Positions 27,315 to 36,959 of a stretch of 64,000 nt of DNA are shown here, piece after piece (position 1 is the stretch's first letter; every line of letters starts with the position of its first letter). The stretch is from Microbispora amethystogenes (GTDB lineage Bacteria > Actinomycetota > Actinomycetes > Streptosporangiales > Streptosporangiaceae). Under the pieces are notes generated by a model. The model did not search any database, was not told the DNA's origin, and saw only the letters and a list, made by a program, of their open reading frames with translations. Where the stretch lies: assembly GCF_016863015.1 (NCBI RefSeq), contig NZ_BOOB01000020.1:1-64000 (forward strand). The letters run 5' to 3'. Position numbers and translations under genes: made by a program.

Positions 27315-28343
27315 TCACTGACGGAAACGCGCCTGTCCCTCTCCGGGGACGATCTCACCCAGCACCCACGCGGGCAGACCGCGGCCGATCAGCAGCGCCA
27401 TCGCCCTGTCGGCCTCCGCCGCCGGGACGATCGCGCACATGCCCACGCCGAGGTTGAACGTCCTGTCCATCTCCTCCTGGGGCACGCCGCCGTGACCGGC
27501 CAGCACCTCGAAGATCGCGGGAGGCGTCCAGGAGCCGCGGTCGAGCACGGCGTCGGCCGTCTCGGGAAGCGACCTGGCCAGGTTGGCCGCCAGCCCGCCG
27601 CCCGTGATGTGGGAGAGGGCGTGCACCTCGGTCTCCCGGATGAGCGTCAGGCAGTCGAGCGAGTAGACGCGGGTCGGCGTGAGCAGTTCCTCGCCGAGCG
27701 TGCGGTCCAGCTCGGGCAGCTCCCGCTCCAGGTCCAGCCCGGCCTTCGCGATCACGTGCCGGACCAGCGAGTAGCCGTTCGAGTGGACGCCGCTGGAGGC
27801 CAGCCCCAGCACCACGTCTCCCGGCACGACCCGGTCGGGCCCGAGCAGCTCGTCGGCCTCGACGACCCCGGTGCCGGCGCCCGCGAGGTCGTACTCGTCG
27901 GGTCCCATCGCGCCGGGATGCTCGGCGGTCTCGCCGCCGACCAGCGCGCAGCCCGCGAGGCGGCAGCCCTCGGCGACGCCGCCCACGATGTCGGCGATGC
28001 GCTCCGGCACCACCTTCCCGCAGGCGATGTAGTCGGTCATGAACAGCGGCTCGGCCCCGCACACGACGAGGTCGTCCACCACCATGCCGACGAGGTCGAT
28101 GCCGATCGTGTCGTGCTTGCCGAGCCGCTGGGCCAGCATGACCTTGGTGCCCACCCCGTCGGTCGACGTGGCGAGCAGCGGCCGGCGATAGCGCAGGAAG
28201 GCCGAGGCGTCGAAGAGCCCGGCGAAGCCGCTGGCGTCGTCCACGACCTCGGGCCGCCGTGACCGCGCGACCCGCGACTTCATCAACTCGACCGCGCGGT
28301 CGCCCGCCTCGATGTCGACACCGGCGGCGGCGTAGCTGGTCAT
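27315..28343 (-). CDS. purM: Phosphoribosylformylglycinamidine cyclo-ligase
   Basis: A 342-residue AIR synthetase closing the imidazole ring in purine synthesis, using ATP. ATSTDGVGTKVMLAQRL and IACGKVVPERI belong to the active-site region of the PurM/PurL fold; GGETAEHPGAM, ASSGVHSNGYSLVR and SHITGGGLAANL are strong family signatures. Length is typical. Its ATG overlaps the purF stop by 4 bp, so the two are co-translated from the purF promoter. Confidence 0.97.
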   Translation of the reverse strand: MTSYAAAGVDIEAGDRAVELMKSRVARSRRPEVVDDASGFAGLFDASAFLRYRRPLLATSTDGVGTKVMLAQRLGKHDTIGIDLVGMVVDDLVVCGAEPLFMTDYIACGKVVPERIADIVGGVAEGCRLAGCALVGGETAEHPGAMGPDEYDLAGAGTGVVEADELLGPDRVVPGDVVLGLASSGVHSNGYSLVRHVIAKAGLDLERELPELDRTLGEELLTPTRVYSLDCLTLIRETEVHALSHITGGGLAANLARSLPETADAVLDRGSWTPPAIFEVLAGHGGVPQEEMDRTFNLGVGMCAIVPAAEADRAMALLIGRGLPAWVLGEIVPGEGQARFRQ

Positions 28344-29776
28344 CGCTGGGCCTCCAGCACGAACTTGCCCACCCGGTCGTCCTCGATCGGGATGGGGTAC
28401 TCACCGGTGAAGCAGGCGCGGCAGAGCCGGTCGGCGGGCAGCGTCGTCGCCGTGGTCAGCCCGTCGAGCGAGATGTAGCCGAGGGAGTCGGCGCCGAGGG
28501 AGGAGCGGATCTCCTCCACCGACAGCGACCCGGCGATCAGCTCCGCCCGGGTGGCGAAGTCGATGCCGTAGAAGCAGGGCCAGGCGACCGGGGGCGAGGA
28601 GATCCGGACGTGCACCTCGGTGGCGCCCGCCTCGCGCAGCATCTTCACGATCGCCCGCTGGGTGTTGCCCCGGACGATCGAGTCGTCCACGACCACCAGG
28701 CGTTTGCCCTCGATGACCTCGCGCAGCGGGTTGAGCTTGAGCCGGATGCCGAGCTGGCGGATGGTCTGCGACGGCTGGATGAAGGTGCGGCCGACGTAGG
28801 AGTTCTTCACCAGGCCCTGGCCGTACGGGATGCCGCTCTCCTCGGCGTAGCCGATGGCGGCCGGGGTGCCGGACTCGGGCGTCGGGATGACGAGGTCGGC
28901 CTCCACCGGGTGCTCGCGGGCGAGCACGCGCCCGACCTCGACCCGGGTGGACTGCACGCCGCGCCCGGCGATCGTCGTGTCGGGCCGGGCGAGGTAGACG
29001 TACTCGAACAGGCAGCCCTTGGGCTCGGCCACCGCGAAGCGGCGCGAGCGCACGCCGCGCTCGTCGATCGTCAGCAGCTCGCCGGGCTCGATCTCGCGGA
29101 TGAACGACGCGCCGACGATGTCGAGCGCCGCGGTCTCGGAGGCGACCACCCAGCCGCGCTCCAGCCTGCCCAGCACGAGCGGCCGGATGCCCTGCGGGTC
29201 GCGGGCGGCGAAGAGCGTGGTCTCGTTCATCCAGACGAGCGAGTAGGCGCCCTTGACCTCCGGCAGCAGCTCGGCCGCGACGTCGTCGACGGGGCGCGAG
29301 GCGTCCTGCGCGAGCAGCGCGGTGAGCACCTCGGTGTCGGTGGTGGCCCGCATCGCGCCGGACGTGAGCCGTTCGGCGAGCTGTGCGGTGTTGATCAGAT
29401 TGCCGTTGTGGGCGAGCGCCAGCCCGCCGCCGTCGGTGGAGCTCAGCGTCGGCTGCGCGTTCTCCCAGACGCTCGATCCCGTCGTGGAGTAACGGCAGTG
29501 CCCGATCGACAGGTGCCCGCGCAGGGTGCCGAGGATCGACTCGTCGAAGACCTGGGCCACCAGGCCCATGTCCTTGTAGACGAGGATTCGGCTGCCCTCG
29601 CTGACCGCGATGCCCGCGGACTCCTGTCCACGGTGCTGCAGCGCGTAGAGGCCATAGTAGGTGAGTTTGGAGACGTCCTCCCCGGGCGCCCATACGCCGA
29701 AGACGCCACAGGCGTCCTTCGGAGCGCGGTCCTGGGGGTCGAGGTCATGGCCCAGCCGGCCGTCGCCCTTCAACAC
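28340..29776 (-). CDS. purF: Amidophosphoribosyltransferase
   Basis: A 478-residue enzyme for the first committed step of purine synthesis, moving ammonia from glutamine onto PRPP. After a short propeptide-like lead the N-terminal nucleophile is Cys23 in KDACGVFGVW. Glutaminase motifs are QHRGQESAG and GHCRYSTTG, and the PRPP loop is VVVDDSIVRGNT. A C-terminal Cys pair (CRACFTGEYP) and upstream cysteines could hold an iron-sulfur cluster as in relatives. The GTG at 29776 has no Shine-Dalgarno and lies 7 bases after TAGACT, suggesting a leaderless mRNA. Confidence 0.96.
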   Translation of the reverse strand: MLKGDGRLGHDLDPQDRAPKDACGVFGVWAPGEDVSKLTYYGLYALQHRGQESAGIAVSEGSRILVYKDMGLVAQVFDESILGTLRGHLSIGHCRYSTTGSSVWENAQPTLSSTDGGGLALAHNGNLINTAQLAERLTSGAMRATTDTEVLTALLAQDASRPVDDVAAELLPEVKGAYSLVWMNETTLFAARDPQGIRPLVLGRLERGWVVASETAALDIVGASFIREIEPGELLTIDERGVRSRRFAVAEPKGCLFEYVYLARPDTTIAGRGVQSTRVEVGRVLAREHPVEADLVIPTPESGTPAAIGYAEESGIPYGQGLVKNSYVGRTFIQPSQTIRQLGIRLKLNPLREVIEGKRLVVVDDSIVRGNTQRAIVKMLREAGATEVHVRISSPPVAWPCFYGIDFATRAELIAGSLSVEEIRSSLGADSLGYISLDGLTTATTLPADRLCRACFTGEYPIPIEDDRVGKFVLEAQR

Positions 29777-29783
29777 ACAGCCG

Positions 29784-29811
29784 AGTCTATTTGGGCGTTG
29801 GCGCTGCTCAA
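29784..29811 (-). promoter_or_regulatory. purF promoter, probably leaderless
   Basis: On the minus strand TTGAGC (29811-29806) and TAGACT (29789-29784) are separated by 16 bp. The purF GTG begins 8 bases downstream, where transcription would start. Confidence 0.65.
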
Positions 29812-29940
29812 ACCCGCGCATGCCTTTCGGACGCCGTAACCCTCACCTGCTCTTTGCCGTGTCGTCCCTGCTCACAGGGTGATTACGGGAGAGCCTGAGG
29901 GCCGCGGCAGAGGCCAGAATCACGTACGGGAGGGAGCATC

Positions 29941-30483
29941 GTGGCGAGACCCGGCGACCCCGGGCCCCCGCGCGGGCCGTACGGCGAGCCCCCGTACGGG
30001 GGACCTCCGGGTGGGCCTCCCTACGGCGGGCCGCCTTTCGGCGAGCCTCCGGGCAGGCCGCCGTACGGCGGGCCGTTGCCGCCGCCGCCCTGGGGGCCGG
30101 ACGGTCCCGGCGGCGGGCCCTGGGGACCCGGCGGGCCGGGCGGTGGACCCGGCGGCGGGCCCGGGGGCGGGCTCGGCACGGCCGCGCTGGTGCTCGGGAT
30201 CTGTTCGCTCGTCCTGCTGCTGTTCTGCGGCGCCGGGACGGTCCTCGCGGTCGTCGGACTGGTCATCGGCATCGTGGCGATCGCCCGGAACTCCAACAGG
30301 GGCAGAGCCACCGCCGGGGTCGTGCTGAACGCGCTGACCCTGGTCCTCGCCCTGATCCTCGGCCTGGTGCTCTACCACTGGTTCCAGAGCAGGCACCTCG
30401 GCGAGTGCTTCGACTCCCGGCTCTACCCCACCCAGCAGGACGCGCGGCGCTGCGTGGACGACAGGCTCGGCCGCCCGCGGTGA
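29941..30483 (+). CDS. DUF4190-type membrane protein with Pro/Gly-rich N-terminus
   Basis: A 180-residue protein. Residues 1-75 are Pro/Gly/Tyr-rich repeats (GPPYGG types), followed by two hydrophobic helices (TAALVLGICSLVLLLFCGAG through VVGLVIGIVAIAR, and VVLNALTLVLALILGLVLY) separated by a basic loop, as in DUF4190 proteins. The short C-terminal part has two cysteines (GECFDSR, RRCVDDR). GGAGGGAG precedes the GTG. Function unknown; it probably sits in the cytoplasmic membrane with the disordered arm in the cytosol. Confidence 0.8.
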   Translation: MARPGDPGPPRGPYGEPPYGGPPGGPPYGGPPFGEPPGRPPYGGPLPPPPWGPDGPGGGPWGPGGPGGGPGGGPGGGLGTAALVLGICSLVLLLFCGAGTVLAVVGLVIGIVAIARNSNRGRATAGVVLNALTLVLALILGLVLYHWFQSRHLGECFDSRLYPTQQDARRCVDDRLGRPR

Positions 30484-30562
30484 CCGATCCCCGGTCCGGC
30501 CACGGTCACCCCTGAGGGTGCCCCTGTGACGGGCCGGCAGGAGCCGGGCCTTCCGGCGTGAG

Positions 30563-30662
30563 GGCCACCCCGGAGTACGGAGCCGAAGGCGACTCCGGAG
30601 CACGGAGCCGAAGGCCACCCAAGAGCACCGGGCCGAAGGCCACGCCAGGGCGCCGGGGCGTC
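30563..30662. repeat. 25-bp tandem repeat, four copies
   Basis: Units start at 30563, 30588, 30613 and 30638, each beginning GGCSAC and, in the first three, ending GGAGCCGAA or GGGCCGAA. It lies between the convergent DUF4190 and SCP2-like genes and ends at the stop of the latter; it could serve as a terminator or is neutral. Confidence 0.8.
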
Positions 30663-30665
30663 AGG

Positions 30666-31106
30666 TCAGGCCAGCGGCAGGAGCCCGGACAGGTCGGCTC
30701 GGGCGCCGCTGGCCGCGATCTTCCCGGCGTCCGTCGCGTCGGCCCAGGACAGGCGGCCGGTGGCCAGTTCGAGCCAGGTCCGCGGATCGGTCTCGATCAC
30801 GTTGGGCGGGGTGCCCCGCGTGTGCCGGGGCCCCTCCACGCACTGCACGGCCGCGTACGGCGGCACGCGCACCTCCACCGACCGCCCCGGTGCCCGCGCG
30901 GCCAGTTCCTCCAGCAGGTGCCGTACGGCGGCGCGGGCGGCGGTCCTTACCGGCGCCCTCCCGGCCTCGAAGGCGTCCAGCACGGCCCCCACACACGCGC
31001 CGGCCGCCATGGTCGCCGGGCCGTCGTACGGCGGCCGTCCGAGATCGGCGAGCTGGGCGTCGAGCGCCTCTCTGATCTTGTCGGGGTCGAGTCTGCGTGC
31101 CGGCAC
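30666..31106 (-). CDS. Sterol-carrier (SCP2)-like protein
   Basis: A 146-residue protein like the actinobacterial sterol carrier family / C-terminal domain of mycothiol-dependent maleylpyruvate isomerase. Signature parts are [29 protein letters not shown] and [15 protein letters not shown] followed by [13 protein letters not shown] hydrophobic-ligand pocket is expected; the ligand is unknown. The GTG at 31106 ([14 protein letters not shown]) fits relatives; an ATG at 31157 would add 17 residues. Confidence 0.82.
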   Translation of the reverse strand: MPARRLDPDKIREALDAQLADLGRPPYDGPATMAAGACVGAVLDAFEAGRAPVRTAARAAVRHLLEELAARAPGRSVEVRVPPYAAVQCVEGPRHTRGTPPNVIETDPRTWLELATGRLSWADATDAGKIAASGARADLSGLLPLA

Positions 31107-31175
31107 CGGCCCATTCTGACCCACCCCGCCGACGATCCCCGCCGCCCGCCCGCCCACGAGGCGCCCGTACGCCGG

Positions 31176-32699
31176 TCAGGCGACGGGCTCGGCGACGGCG
31201 TCCACGGGGACGGCGGGTGCGGCGGTCCGGGTGCGGCGCAGGGAGTAGAGGCTGACCGGCACGCCGACCAGCACGATCGCCGCCGCGATGAGCAGCGTGA
31301 ACCGGTAGGCCTCCAGGAAGGTGTGCAGCGGAGGGCCGGTGAGCGCGCTCTGCCTGGCGCTCAGGACGGCGCCCAGGATCGTCACCCCGAGCAGGCCGAA
31401 GACCTCGCGGGAGACGTTGAGCACGCCCGAGGCGACACCCGCCCGGGCGGGGGGCATGGCGTTCAGCACGACGTTCGTCAGCGGGACGAGCAGGCCGCCG
31501 CCCAGGCCGTAGAGCAGGAACCAGGGGAGCAGGTCGCCGTAGTGGGAGCCCTCGCCCGCGCTCGACAGCCCGCCGACGGCCACCGCCATCAGGCCGAGAC
31601 CGGCCGCGACGGTCGGCCCGCTGCCGAAGCGCTCGGCGAGCCGGGGCGCGACGGTCGCCGACACCGCCATGAGCAGCGCCATCGGCACGAAGCCCGCACC
31701 GGCCTCGATCGGGGAGAACCCGAGCGCGCTCTGCAGGTAGATCGCAGTGAAGAAGTAGATGCCGAAGACCCCGAACGCCCACAGCCCCATGGACAGCAGC
31801 CCGCCGCTGAAGACCCGCTCCCTGAACAGCGTCAGGTCGATCATCGGCTGCGCCGTACGGGACTCGACCACGAGGAAGACGACGGCGGCCACCGCGGCGA
31901 CGGCGAACGCGCCGAGGATCGGGCCGGAGGTCCATCCGCGCGACGCGCCCTCGATCAGCGCGTAGGTGAGGGCGAACAGCGAGACGGCGGAGGTGGCCAG
32001 GCCCGGCAGGTCGAGGGAGAGCCGCCCGGTCGTGCCCCGCCCGGTCGTGCCCCGCCCGGTCGTGCCCCGCCCGGTCGTGCCCCGCCCGGTCGTGCCCCGC
32101 CCGGTCGTCACCTGCCCGGTGGTGGCCTGCTCGGACGTGACTCGCTCCACCCGGATCGCCCGGGCGCCGATCACGGCCGCCACCACGCCGATCGGCGCGT
32201 TGATCAGGAAGATCCACCCCCAGTGGGCGTTCTCGCTGAGAAAGCCGCCGGTGAGGGGGCCGATCGCGAGGGCCAGGGCGCCGACCGCGCTCCAGACGCC
32301 GACGGCCGTCGCCCGCTCGCGCGGGTCGGGGAAGATCCGCGGCAGCAAAGCCAGCGTGGCCGGTGTCACCAGCGCCGCACCGAGCCCCTGCAGGGCCCGC
32401 GCGCCGATCAGCGTCTCCTGGTTCCAGGCCAGGCCCGCCGCCACCGAGGCGAGCGTGAAGACCGCCAGGCCGGTGAAGAACGCCGTCCGGGGGCCGAAGA
32501 CGTCAGCGAGGCGTCCCCCGGCGAGCAGCAGACCCGCGAAAACCAGGATGTACGCGCTCACGATCCACTCCAGGCCGGAGATCGTCAGCGCCAGATCGCG
32601 CTGGATCGTGGGCAAGGCCACGTTGACGACGTTGTTGTCCAAATAGGTCATGAATGTCGCAAGCGCCACCGCGACGAGCGCCCACCACCGTCCAGACAT
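31176..32699 (-). CDS. DHA2-family MFS drug exporter
   Basis: A 507-residue proton-coupled efflux protein with about 14 hydrophobic helices. Characteristic are YLDNNVVNVALPTIQRDL (motif D1-like), GGRLADVFGPRTAF (motif A) and GPLTGGFLSENAHWGWIFLI (motif C). The loop after helix 6 carries GTTGR repeats from a 15-bp minisatellite. AGGAGG precedes the ATG. It is divergent from a TetR gene, with GTAC operators between, so inducible resistance or export is the likely role. Substrate unknown. Confidence 0.92.
   Translation of the reverse strand: MSGRWWALVAVALATFMTYLDNNVVNVALPTIQRDLALTISGLEWIVSAYILVFAGLLLAGGRLADVFGPRTAFFTGLAVFTLASVAAGLAWNQETLIGARALQGLGAALVTPATLALLPRIFPDPRERATAVGVWSAVGALALAIGPLTGGFLSENAHWGWIFLINAPIGVVAAVIGARAIRVERVTSEQATTGQVTTGRGTTGRGTTGRGTTGRGTTGRGTTGRLSLDLPGLATSAVSLFALTYALIEGASRGWTSGPILGAFAVAAVAAVVFLVVESRTAQPMIDLTLFRERVFSGGLLSMGLWAFGVFGIYFFTAIYLQSALGFSPIEAGAGFVPMALLMAVSATVAPRLAERFGSGPTVAAGLGLMAVAVGGLSSAGEGSHYGDLLPWFLLYGLGGGLLVPLTNVVLNAMPPARAGVASGVLNVSREVFGLLGVTILGAVLSARQSALTGPPLHTFLEAYRFTLLIAAAIVLVGVPVSLYSLRRTRTAAPAVPVDAVAEPVA
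32026..32115. repeat. 15-bp in-frame minisatellite in the DHA2 exporter
   Basis: Five perfect copies of CCGGTCGTGCCCCGC (32026-32100) and a sixth altered copy, encoding GTTGR repeats in the central cytoplasmic loop. Confidence 0.95.
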
Positions 32700-32712
32700 G
32701 AGTCCTCCTCCT

Positions 32713-32770
32713 GTACGAGGTACATGTACGGCGTACATGTACGATGCATAGGAAAACTTGTACGGCGTAT
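32713..32770. promoter_or_regulatory. GTAC operator array between exporter and TetR gene
   Basis: GTACATGTAC (32720-32729) and again GTACATGTAC (32733-32742), separated by GGC, form a near-perfect 23-bp palindrome. GTAC-GAG-GTAC (32713-32723) and GTAC-GGC-GTAT (32760-32770) repeat the same half-site spacing on either side. The TetR protein encoded next door is the obvious candidate binder; the array covers both start regions. Confidence 0.7.
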
Positions 32771-32805
32771 AGTTGTCAAGCGCGGAGGTAGTGAGGGAGC
32801 GGACC

Positions 32806-33501
32806 ATGGCTGACACGGAGCGGCTGAGCCGCCGGACGCTGGTGGAGAAGGCCGTGGAGGTGGCCGACTCCGAGAGCCTCGACGCCGTCACGGTGCGGCG
32901 GCTGGCCCAGGAGCTCGGCGTGACACCGATGGCGCTGTATTGGCACGTCAAGAACAAGGACCAGTTGCTCGCCTGCCTCTCCGACCACCTGCTGGCCGAG
33001 GTGACGCCCGAGTTCGACCCCGGCGCGCCGTGGAACCTCCGGCTGCGCGCGATGGTCGAGGCGCTGGTGGGGGTGATGCGCCGGCACCGGTTCATGCCGG
33101 GGCTGTTCGCGCTGGTCAAAGAGGAGGAGGTGCCCAGCTTCACCCGCGCGACCGAGGTCGTGCTCGACCTGCTGTCCCTGGCGGGCTTCACGCTCGCGGA
33201 GGGCTGGGCCGTGTCCCACTACCTCCTGAAGGGCGCGATCGCCCTCGTCGACGGCGAGCCGGGGTGCCCCCGTACGCTCACGGCCGCCCAGGCGGCCGAG
33301 TGGCGGCGGCAGAAGCGGCTCGCCCTGGAACGGCTGCCCGCCGACGAGTTCCCCCGGATGGTGGAGTTCGCGAAGCTGATGGAGAACGAGACCGACGTGG
33401 AGGCGTACTACACGTTCGGCCTGGACCTCCTGATGAGCGGCGTCGAGACCATGGCCGCTCGGAAGTCGCAGGGTGGCGCGGCGGACGACCCCAGGTCATG
33501 A
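32806..33501 (+). CDS. TetR-family regulator of the divergent exporter
   Basis: A 231-residue regulator. DNA-binding domain: RRTLVEKAVEVADSESLDAV, then RRLAQELGVTPMALYWHVKNKDQ, typical of the TetR_C_1 (tetracycline-repressor-like) group. The C-terminal part is a helical ligand pocket. The ATG at 32806 has GAGGGAG upstream; an in-frame start at 32773 would add 11 residues. It probably represses the exporter and itself through the GTAC array and is released by the exported compound. Confidence 0.9.
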   Translation: MADTERLSRRTLVEKAVEVADSESLDAVTVRRLAQELGVTPMALYWHVKNKDQLLACLSDHLLAEVTPEFDPGAPWNLRLRAMVEALVGVMRRHRFMPGLFALVKEEEVPSFTRATEVVLDLLSLAGFTLAEGWAVSHYLLKGAIALVDGEPGCPRTLTAAQAAEWRRQKRLALERLPADEFPRMVEFAKLMENETDVEAYYTFGLDLLMSGVETMAARKSQGGAADDPRS

Positions 33502-33515
33502 GCCCGATGACCAAA

Positions 33516-33535
33516 GATGCGCATCCGTGATGTTT
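33516..33535 (+). promoter_or_regulatory. Shared collagen-gene upstream motif, copy 1
   Basis: GATGCGCATCCGTGATGTTT, ending 90 bp before the GTG of the first collagen-like gene. It matches 34614-34633 and 35851-35870; see the finding. Confidence 0.65.
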
Positions 33536-33625
33536 CGGACGTCAACCACTGCACCTTCCGGCACGTGAGACACATGCACACAACTGTGATCTTCGCGCTC
33601 CGCGTGCCGCAGAAAGGGAAGTCCC

Positions 33626-34525
33626 GTGGCTATCAAGTTGCCGGGCGGTCGGACTATCGGCCTTGTGACGGCTGGTGCTCTGGTGGGGTCGGTTCTGGTT
33701 CTGGGTGGGGCGGCGACGGCTTCGTCGGCGAGTGGTGGCGCGTACTACGCGTGTGTGAACAAGTCGACGCGGTATATGCGTTTGGTCGGGGTGACGACCA
33801 CGTGTAAGGCGACTGAGTACAAGGTGTCGTGGAACCAGTCGGGTCCGCAGGGTCCGGCGGGTCCGGCGGGGATCGGCGGCACGGGCGCGCAGGGTCCCCA
33901 GGGTCCGCGTGGTCTGCAGGGCCCGCGTGGCCTGCAGGGCCCGAAGGGCGACACCGGCGCTCAGGGTCCCAAGGGTGACGACGGCAAGACCGGCCCGCAG
34001 GGTGAGCGCGGCCTGGCGGGTCCGCAGGGCGCGAAGGGCGACGACGGCAAGGCCGGTCCCGCCGGCCCGCAGGGGCCGAAGGGTGACGACGGCAAGCCCG
34101 GCCCGGCCGGTCCGCAGGGCCCGAAGGGCAACGACGGCAGGAACGGCGAGCAGGGCCCGCGTGGTCTGCAGGGCCCGAAGGGCGACACCGGCCCGAAGGG
34201 GGACAAGGGCGAGAAGGGTGACACGGGCGCGCGTGGTCCCGCGGGTCCGGAGGGTCCGGCAGGTCCGGCGGGCGGAGGAGGATCCGCCACCGTCGTCACC
34301 AAGGCCGAAGCCCTCTATCTGCCGGCCAGTGGTGGCGGCGACTCCATCATGTGCCCGAGCGGAACCATCGCCACAGGAGGTGGCTTCATCACCGGCGGCT
34401 CGGGCCAGACACCCAACATCACCACCAACGCGCCCTCCCTGGACGACGACGGCAAGGCGGTCGGTTGGAGGCTCTGGGGCAAGAGCGTCCAGGGCACCAT
34501 CTACGTGCTGTGCCTGAAGAGCTAG
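33626..34525 (+). CDS. Secreted collagen-like protein 1
   Basis: A 299-residue exported protein. Signal peptide: about residues 1-35 (basic start, then [16 protein letters not shown] and ATASSASG). A short head follows with two cysteines ([12 protein letters not shown]...[11 protein letters not shown]). The Gly-X-Y triple-helix region covers about 71-220, with a GIGGT interruption near its start and many [12 protein letters not shown] units. The C-terminal domain (about 225-299) contains [13 protein letters not shown] and GTIYVLC, whose cysteines may pair. It likely trimerises on the cell surface or outside. The GTG has AAAGGGAAG upstream. Its first 300 bp match the next two genes. Confidence 0.88.
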   Translation: MAIKLPGGRTIGLVTAGALVGSVLVLGGAATASSASGGAYYACVNKSTRYMRLVGVTTTCKATEYKVSWNQSGPQGPAGPAGIGGTGAQGPQGPRGLQGPRGLQGPKGDTGAQGPKGDDGKTGPQGERGLAGPQGAKGDDGKAGPAGPQGPKGDDGKPGPAGPQGPKGNDGRNGEQGPRGLQGPKGDTGPKGDKGEKGDTGARGPAGPEGPAGPAGGGGSATVVTKAEALYLPASGGGDSIMCPSGTIATGGGFITGGSGQTPNITTNAPSLDDDGKAVGWRLWGKSVQGTIYVLCLKS

Positions 34526-34613
34526 CGAGCACGGTGCGCGACGCGTGAACTGCCAGTGCGCGGATGTGGTCCAAGGCAGACAAAGCTGACTGTACGGCCT
34601 GACTCGGAGCGCT

Positions 34614-34633
34614 GATGCGCATACGTGACGTTT
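34614..34633 (+). promoter_or_regulatory. Shared collagen-gene upstream motif, copy 2
   Basis: GATGCGCATACGTGACGTTT, ending 87 bp before the GTG at 34721. Confidence 0.65.
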
Positions 34634-34720
34634 GTTTCGCCAACCATCCCTTTCTCTCACACGTGTATCACTCGTAGCTCTTGTTCAAAGCACCTCGTGT
34701 GCCGCAGAAAGGGAAGTCCC

Positions 34721-35710
34721 GTGGCTATCAAGTTGCCGGGCGGTCGGACTATCGGCCTTGTGACGGCTGGTGCTCTGGTGGGGTCGGTTCTGGTTCTGGG
34801 TGGGGCGGCGACGGCTTCGTCGGCGAGTGGTGGCGCGTACTACGCGTGTGTGAACAAGTCGACGCGGTATATGCGTTTGGTCGGGGTGACGACCACGTGT
34901 AAGGCGACTGAGTACAAGGTGTCGTGGAACCAGTCGGGTCCGCAGGGTCCGGCGGGTCCGGCGGGGATCGGCGGCACGGGCGCGCAGGGTCCCCAGGGTC
35001 CGCGTGGTCTGCAGGGCCCGCGTGGCCTTCAGGGTCCGAAGGGCGATGAGGGCAAGGCCGGTCCGGCCGGCCCGCAGGGCCCGAAGGGCGATGACGGCAA
35101 GACCGGTCCGCAGGGCGAGCGCGGCCCGGCCGGCCCGCAGGGCCCGAAGGGCGACGACGGCAAGCCCGGCCCGCAGGGCCCGAAGGGCGACGACGGCAAG
35201 CCCGGCCCGCAGGGTCCCAAGGGCGATGACGGCAAGGCCGGTCCGGCGGGTCCGCAGGGTCCCAAGGGCGATGACGGCAAGGCCGGTCCGGCGGGCCCGC
35301 AGGGTCCCAAGGGCGAGGACGGCAAGGCCGGTCCCGCCGGCCCGCAGGGGCCGAAGGGTGCCGACGGCAAGGCCGGCGAGCAGGGTCCGCGTGGTCTGCA
35401 GGGGCCCCAGGGTGAGCGCGGCCTGGCCGGTCCGCAGGGCCCGAAGGGCGAGACCGGAGCGCAGGGCCCGGCCGGTTCGCTCACCGTGTCGACCCTCACC
35501 GACTCGTTCAACTTCCCGGGCAACGGCGGCTCCGAGACCCTGAGCTGTGGCACCGGCAAGATCGCCACTGGTGGCGGGTTCGTCGCCACCTCCACCTCCC
35601 CGCAGATCAGCGCGAGCGCTCCGGTGCTGGTCGGTGGCAAGCCGACGGGGTGGAAGGTCAGCGGCAAGAACGCCTCCGGCACCATCTACGTGATCTGCGC
35701 CGCGGGCTGA
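34721..35710 (+). CDS. Secreted collagen-like protein 2
   Basis: The longest of the three paralogues, 329 residues. Signal peptide and head appear identical to protein 1. The collagen region is extended by extra [19 protein letters not shown] blocks whose 27- and 36-bp DNA units look like slippage products. The C-terminal domain differs in sequence but keeps the pattern [22 protein letters not shown] and GTIYVIC. The GTG follows the same GTGCCGCAGAAAGGGAAG leader as gene 1. A hairpin terminator follows at 35741. Confidence 0.88.
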   Translation: MAIKLPGGRTIGLVTAGALVGSVLVLGGAATASSASGGAYYACVNKSTRYMRLVGVTTTCKATEYKVSWNQSGPQGPAGPAGIGGTGAQGPQGPRGLQGPRGLQGPKGDEGKAGPAGPQGPKGDDGKTGPQGERGPAGPQGPKGDDGKPGPQGPKGDDGKPGPQGPKGDDGKAGPAGPQGPKGDDGKAGPAGPQGPKGEDGKAGPAGPQGPKGADGKAGEQGPRGLQGPQGERGLAGPQGPKGETGAQGPAGSLTVSTLTDSFNFPGNGGSETLSCGTGKIATGGGFVATSTSPQISASAPVLVGGKPTGWKVSGKNASGTIYVICAAG

Positions 35711-35740
35711 TCCTTTCGATCGGCGTCCACCGAAGACGCG

Positions 35741-35773
35741 CGGGATGTGCCGGCCCGGGCCCGGCACATCCCG
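35741..35773 (+). terminator. Terminator after collagen-like gene 2
   Basis: CGGGATGTGCCGG (35741-35753) pairs perfectly with CCGGCACATCCCG (35761-35773), loop of 7. Confidence 0.75.
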
Positions 35774-35850
35774 GACGGCGCATCGCGGACTAGGCGGGAC
35801 GATCAGGTGCTAGTCGCCTCTCTTTACCGTGGGCGCTTACTCGTTGCGGA

Positions 35851-36720
<870 letters not shown>

Positions 36721-36738
36721 GCCGACCACACGCCGGAG

Positions 36739-36762
36739 GGTGGAGTCCGTGGGGGCTCCACC
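36739..36762 (+). terminator. Hairpin after collagen-like gene 3
   Basis: GGTGGAG (36739-36745) pairs with CTCCACC (36756-36762), loop of 10; possible first terminator of gene 3. Confidence 0.45.
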
Positions 36763-36816
36763 GTACGGCGCTCCAAATGCTTGCCGTACGCGACGAGGCG
36801 TTGGCGTACGGCACGG

Positions 36817-36854
36817 CGAAGGCCCTTCCGGAGGGGTTACCGGAGGGGCCTTCG
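36817..36854 (+). terminator. Terminator before the 36960 methyltransferase gene
   Basis: CGAAGGCCCTTCCGG (36817-36831) with CCGGAGGGGCCTTCG (36840-36854), one mismatch, followed by CGCTTTT. Probably the main stop for the collagen-like transcript. Confidence 0.75.
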
Positions 36855-36959
36855 CGCTTTTCCGCCCCGCTGCCGCTCCCGGAGGCCACGCGACAGGTAC
36901 GGGCGGCCCGCGTCGCCCCGGAAGGCCGTTGCCGGTCCCAGGGACTAGGGTGGCTGGTC

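Noticed and set aside
30558..32813. 751-codon plus-strand frame across the SCP2-like gene and exporter
   Set aside because: Composition is typical of a shadow frame and both real genes lie on the opposite strand.
33745..35685. Pro/Gly-rich minus-strand frames opposite the collagen-like genes
   Set aside because: They mirror the Gly-X-Y repeat; antisense of GGNCCN gives Gly/Pro patterns without being coding.
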